From assembly GCA_964652755.1 (NCBI GenBank), contig CAZZBP010000003.1, positions 33,403-97,402 on the forward strand: a stretch of 64,000 bases of DNA, given 5' to 3'. Within the stretch, counting starts at the first letter, position 1. The number at the start of each line of letters is the position of its first letter. Below are positions 60,930 to 64,000 of the stretch, one piece after another. The stretch comes from UBA11795 sp964652755. Lineage in GTDB: Bacteria > Chloroflexota > Dehalococcoidia > Lucifugimonadales > UBA826. The notes under the pieces are model-generated. The model did not search any database. It was not told the origin of the DNA and saw nothing but the letters and a program-made list of their open reading frames with translations. The position numbers and the translations under genes are program-made.

Positions 60930-62603
60930 CTACATTTTTTCTGGGGCAGTCATTTTCATTAAATCGAGACTCTTCTTCAATACTATGCGTGCGGCATCAA
61001 CTAACATCAATCTCGACTTAGTAAGAGGAATATCTGATGCCTGAGACGATATCACACGACAGTTTTGATAGAACAAATGAAAACAGGTGGCTAGTTCCAA
61101 GGCGTAATGAGGCAGATGATGTGGCTCCAGATTTCTAACGGACGTCTCTACGATGTCTGGGAGCTCTAACATCTTATTGATGAGGTTTAGTTCACTTGGT
61201 GAACCAAGTGAACTTGATTCACCTTCATCGAAAGATATTCCTTTACTCATTGCGAGTCTAAGTATGCTGCAGATTCGCGCATGTGCGTACTGAACGTAGT
61301 AAACGGGGTTTTCAGAGGAGTTTTCTTTCGCAAGGTCAAGATCGAATTCTAGCTGGCTATCATGGGATCGCGACAAAAACATAAATCTGCAGGCGTCAGC
61401 GCCTACCTCATTAACCAACTCTAAAAGTGGGATGACATTCCCACGTCGTTTTGAAAGTTTCTCGGCCGTTTCTCCTTTCTTGAACCTAACCATCTGAACG
61501 AGCACCATATCCAAGTTGTCTGGATTTGTTCCCAAGGCGGCTAATGCAGACTTAAGCCTCGATACCTGCCCCTGATGGTCGGCTCCCCAGATATCTATGA
61601 CCCTGTCAAATCTGCGCTCCTGAAACTTGTTGAAGTGATACGCGATGTCGGTGGCAAAGTATGTTGGAACGCCTGTCTTTCGAATAAGGACGTTGTTTTT
61701 TTCTTCCCCGAGTTCTGAAGAGATTAGCCAAGTAGCGCCGTCTTTCTTTTCCACAAATCCTTTGTCATTAAGGATTTTGATACATTTTTCCAATTGACCT
61801 GCCGTAAAAAGGCTTTTCTCACTAAACCAATTGTCAAATTTAATTCTTAAGCTTTTAACATCTTGCGAAATACCTTCAATCATGAGGGGCGTGCCGGCTG
61901 CCCCGATCTCCGATCTGGCCTCTCCTTCTGGCATCTTTAGATAGCGGTGACCATCCCGATCAAGTATTTCCTGGGCGACATCTATGACGTCCTCACCCGG
62001 GTATGCGCCTTCGGGAAGTTCTACGTTCTCCCCGCAAAGCTGTTTGTACCTTGTCAAAAGAGAAATATCAAAATTGGCTATCTGGTTGCCAGCGTCGTTA
62101 AGGTAATACTCTTCCTGGACCATATAGCCAGCTGTTCTAAGAAGCTCAGATAGAGTACTTCCAATAACTGCTCCCCTTGCGTGAGCAATATGCAGCCGCC
62201 CTGTTGGATTGGCGCTTACATACTCCACTTGAACGCTTTTTCCCTTTCCGATGGATATGTCAGAAAAAGTCTCAGGGTTATCTCTTATCCAATGTACTTG
62301 ATCTAAAACCCATTGTCTGTCGAGGGTTATGTTAATGAAGCCAGGGGCTACTACAGATGCGTTTCCTATGACTCCATTAGTAGGCAAGTTTTCCGTTAAC
62401 GCCCTGGCTATTTCTAAAGCGCTCATTTTGAAAGATTTCGCTAATTTTAAGGGCAGACTGCAAGCGAAGTTCCCGTGTTCGGGATTTTGAGGTCGCTCTA
62501 TCGAGTCATCATCTACTTGTTTTTCTGTTTTAGAGCCTTTTTTGTTAGCGGAGTCTAACCCGGTGATTATTTCTTTTCTTATCAGTTGAGAAACAGTCGA
62601 CAA
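60930..62603 (-). CDS. argS: Arginyl-tRNA synthetase
   Basis: A 557-residue class I synthetase. HIGH-like motif NPTGRLHIAHARGAVIGS near residue 134, the KMSKS equivalent TAEKLSKRRGNVIPL, FATDIAYHFNKF and the DALR anticodon-binding end with LPHYALELATCFHLFYQNCRV. The start TTG has GGAGAA 6 bp upstream. It sits between the enolase pair and selD on the same strand. Confidence 0.96.
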   Translation of the reverse strand: MSTVSQLIRKEIITGLDSANKKGSKTEKQVDDDSIERPQNPEHGNFACSLPLKLAKSFKMSALEIARALTENLPTNGVIGNASVVAPGFINITLDRQWVLDQVHWIRDNPETFSDISIGKGKSVQVEYVSANPTGRLHIAHARGAVIGSTLSELLRTAGYMVQEEYYLNDAGNQIANFDISLLTRYKQLCGENVELPEGAYPGEDVIDVAQEILDRDGHRYLKMPEGEARSEIGAAGTPLMIEGISQDVKSLRIKFDNWFSEKSLFTAGQLEKCIKILNDKGFVEKKDGATWLISSELGEEKNNVLIRKTGVPTYFATDIAYHFNKFQERRFDRVIDIWGADHQGQVSRLKSALAALGTNPDNLDMVLVQMVRFKKGETAEKLSKRRGNVIPLLELVNEVGADACRFMFLSRSHDSQLEFDLDLAKENSSENPVYYVQYAHARICSILRLAMSKGISFDEGESSSLGSPSELNLINKMLELPDIVETSVRNLEPHHLPHYALELATCFHLFYQNCRVISSQASDIPLTKSRLMLVDAARIVLKKSLDLMKMTAPEKM

Positions 62604-62706
62604 TGGTGGTTCTCCAATAACTAGTCTTTAATGAGATAAAGATAACAAAGTGAATACTTTCATTCTGTTAGGCAATCTTATTTCCTCGCTGCCCTGATCA
62701 TCTAAT

Positions 62707-63768
62707 TCAAGGATGGACAAAAATACGCGATGGGCCGTCCGCCTGAACTATATCTCCTATTATCCTAGCGCCGTCGACCCCATTGGCAGTGAGCTTTCCT
62801 AAAAGGTCATTGCCCTTAGTTCTATCAACAGATATCAGCAGACCGCCAGAAGTCTGAGCATCAGACAATAGAAGTTTATCGCTATCTGAAATTTCAGTAT
62901 CCCATGTCGTGACTTTCATTATTGAATCAAGGTTCCTTTCTGTGCCACCTGGTGCGATCCCTTTGCAGAGAAGGTCCGGAGTTCCAGGAATTACCGGTAC
63001 GTTAGAAAGATTTAGATGGGCGGACACCCTAGCGCCCTCTACCATTTCCCGAAGATGCCCCAACAACCCGAATCCAGTGACGTCAGAACAAGCGTTCACA
63101 CCTATTTCCATCATCGATTCTGCGGCATTGCGATTCAAAGTTGCCATAACGTTTATTGCTTCTGACATAACTGATTCTGGAGCGGTTCCTTGTTTCCCCG
63201 CAGTAGTGATAATGCCAGTTCCGATCGGTTTTGTAATAATAAGGATATCCTCCGGCTGTGCACCAGCGTTCGTAACCTGTTCACCCGGTCGGATTAGGCC
63301 GGTAACGGATAAACCGTATTTGGGTTCAGCGTCTGCTACAGTGTGTCCGCCAACGATTACTATTCCTGCTTCTAATGCTTTGGAAGCACCTCCTTTCATG
63401 ATCTCTCCTAGGATGGACATATCAAGGTCAGAAGGGAATCCCACTATATTTAGCGCAGCTATGGGTTTGGCACCCATAGCGTAAACATCGGATAAAGAAT
63501 TAGCGGCAGCGATTTCTCCGAAAATGAATGGATCATCCACTATGGGCGGGAAGAAATCGACTGTCATCACTATTGCTAGGTCTTTGGAAAGGCGATAAAC
63601 GGCAGCATCGTCGCTAGTCGATGTCCCAACCAAGAGTTTCGGGTGCGACATGTTGGGTAGCTGTCGCAGAACCTGCGACAGGTCTTCTGGACTAAGTTTG
63701 GATGCTCAACCTGCGCATGAAGCCAGACTTGTGAGCTTCACGTCGCTGTGGGTATGCTCGATAACCAT
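62707..63768 (-). CDS. selD: Selenophosphate synthase, predicted selenoprotein (Sec at residue 21)
   Basis: The open frame to 63651 lacks the N-terminus of SelD. Reading on upstream in the same frame through one TGA gives MVIEHTHSDVKLTSLASCAG-U-ASKLSPEDLSQVL, starting at ATG 63768 with AAGGAG 9 bp before it. The TGA (63706-63708) falls exactly at the catalytic Cys/Sec of SelD, followed at +3 by the essential Lys. A 9-bp hairpin starts 24 nt further on. The rest is canonical: STSDDAAVYRL, MTVDFFPPIVDDPFIFGEIAAANSLSDVYAMGA, GGHTVADAEPKYGLSVTGLI, TKPIGTGI, DVTGFGLLGH. Full length is 353 residues, the family norm. It makes selenophosphate for Sec or selenouridine synthesis. Confidence 0.93.
63661..63681 (-). 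promoter_or_regulatory. Bacterial SECIS hairpin in selD
   Basis: In the mRNA sense the element is CTGTCGCAG-GTT-CTGCGACAG: a perfect 9-bp stem with a GUU apical loop. The stem begins 24 nt and the loop about 33 nt after the UGA at 63706-63708, inside the 16-37 nt range known for bacterial SECIS elements that recruit SelB. It lies within coding sequence, as expected. Confidence 0.8.
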
Positions 63769-63811
63769 GCCTCGGTTCTCCTTATGAGTAAGTTGAGATT
63801 GAATGAATTGG

Positions 63812-64000
63812 CTAATTGACAGGATATCCAGTTTCCGTACATGCTGTTAACGTGACATTACCGGTCAAATAATTTGCACTACCTTGAAGTGGAAGTATTT
63901 GGCCATTCTTAATGATTGCTCTACCTCTTTGAATTGAATAGATCCGTTTGCCCAGAACTTCCTTGCCTTCAAACATCGTGTAATCCGAGTTGCAATGCTG
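63812..64000 (-). CDS. Dihydropyrimidinase/hydantoinase-like amidohydrolase, C-terminal end (cut by window edge)
   Basis: The frame enters at the window edge and ends at TAG 63812-63814, giving 62 residues: HCNSDYTMFEGKEVLGKRIYS, RGRAIIKNGQILPLQ, GSANYL. The SDYxxFEG and RGxxIxKNG patterns are the closing beta sandwich of D-hydantoinase and allantoinase proteins. It precedes selD by 43 bp on the same strand. Confidence 0.7.
   Translation of the reverse strand, partial: QHCNSDYTMFEGKEVLGKRIYSIQRGRAIIKNGQILPLQGSANYLTGNVTLTACTETGYPVN

Noticed and set aside
1..64000. tRNA genes, CRISPR arrays, transposons, prophage
   Set aside because: No cloverleaf-like T-arm sequence outside genes, no regular short repeats and no transposase, integrase or phage structural gene was found by reading both strands. 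A tRNAscan run could still reveal a missed tRNA.

Overview
The window looks like a contig from an uncultured marine or groundwater Chloroflexota bacterium of the SAR202/Dehalococcoidia type. This is an inference from gene content: several enolase-superfamily (mandelate racemase-like) paralogues, SDR and MaoC pairs, a molybdenum hydroxylase, a corrinoid methyl-transfer operon, a DUF5671 membrane protein, fairly AT-rich sequence and many TTG/GTG starts. No rRNA, tRNA, CRISPR array, integrase or IS element was seen. Two runs of N (12233-12361 and 37398-37445) mark scaffold gaps.

Layout. 1-9.2 kb: a metallo-beta-lactamase fragment, a six-repeat DUF5671 membrane protein, rph, then aroK-aroB-TauE/SafE-tgt on the plus strand, facing a minus-strand threonine synthase / NIL-domain / MoaD-like sulfur-carrier cluster. 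9.3-20 kb: an M16 protease, a beta-hydroxyacid dehydrogenase, a FAD/Fe-S D-2-hydroxyacid dehydrogenase broken by a gap, a Gre factor with an unusual N-terminal extension, and an acyl-CoA ligase with an enolase-superfamily gene. 20-24 kb: a three-subunit molybdenum hydroxylase ending in a second MoaD-like gene. 24-34 kb: uvrA, a tRNA-editing protein, an aminotransferase, a Lon-domain protein, XdhC plus a MocA-like cytidylyltransferase (probable helpers of the hydroxylase), and an ABC-F ATPase. 34-39.5 kb: a decayed endonuclease Q-like PHP gene, htpX with a PspAB-like partner, holB, an HNH endonuclease and a CvpA-like protein. 39.6-48.6 kb: two tandem SDRs (one without the catalytic Ser and Lys), a histidine phosphatase, a zinc-ribbon membrane protein, a large M16 protease, two hot-dog hydratases, a PHP phosphoesterase and an SDR cut by an in-frame amber codon.

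49-56.4 kb holds a long minus-strand cluster built around corrinoid chemistry: a homocysteine S-methyltransferase-family enzyme, a UroD/MtaA-like methyltransferase, a B12-binding corrinoid protein, a RACE-like (ASKHA, 2Fe-2S) activator, an SRPBCC protein, a 2-hydroxyacid dehydrogenase, and four small proteins, three of which I do not recognise. Together they look like a methyl-donor demethylation route with an unknown substrate. 56.5-64 kb: an alpha/beta hydrolase with a CoxE-like VWA protein, two more enolase-superfamily enzymes, argS, selD and the end of a dihydropyrimidinase-like amidohydrolase.

The clearest hidden signal is selD. Its real start is 39 codons upstream of the obvious open frame, and the catalytic position is an in-frame TGA followed by a perfect 9-bp hairpin at the right distance for a bacterial SECIS element, so the enzyme is predicted to be a selenoprotein. 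Other points of interest are the endonuclease Q pseudogene, the sulfur carrier with a Gly-Gly-Lys tail beside NIL and threonine synthase genes, and the Gre factor fused to a recombinase-like N-terminal domain.
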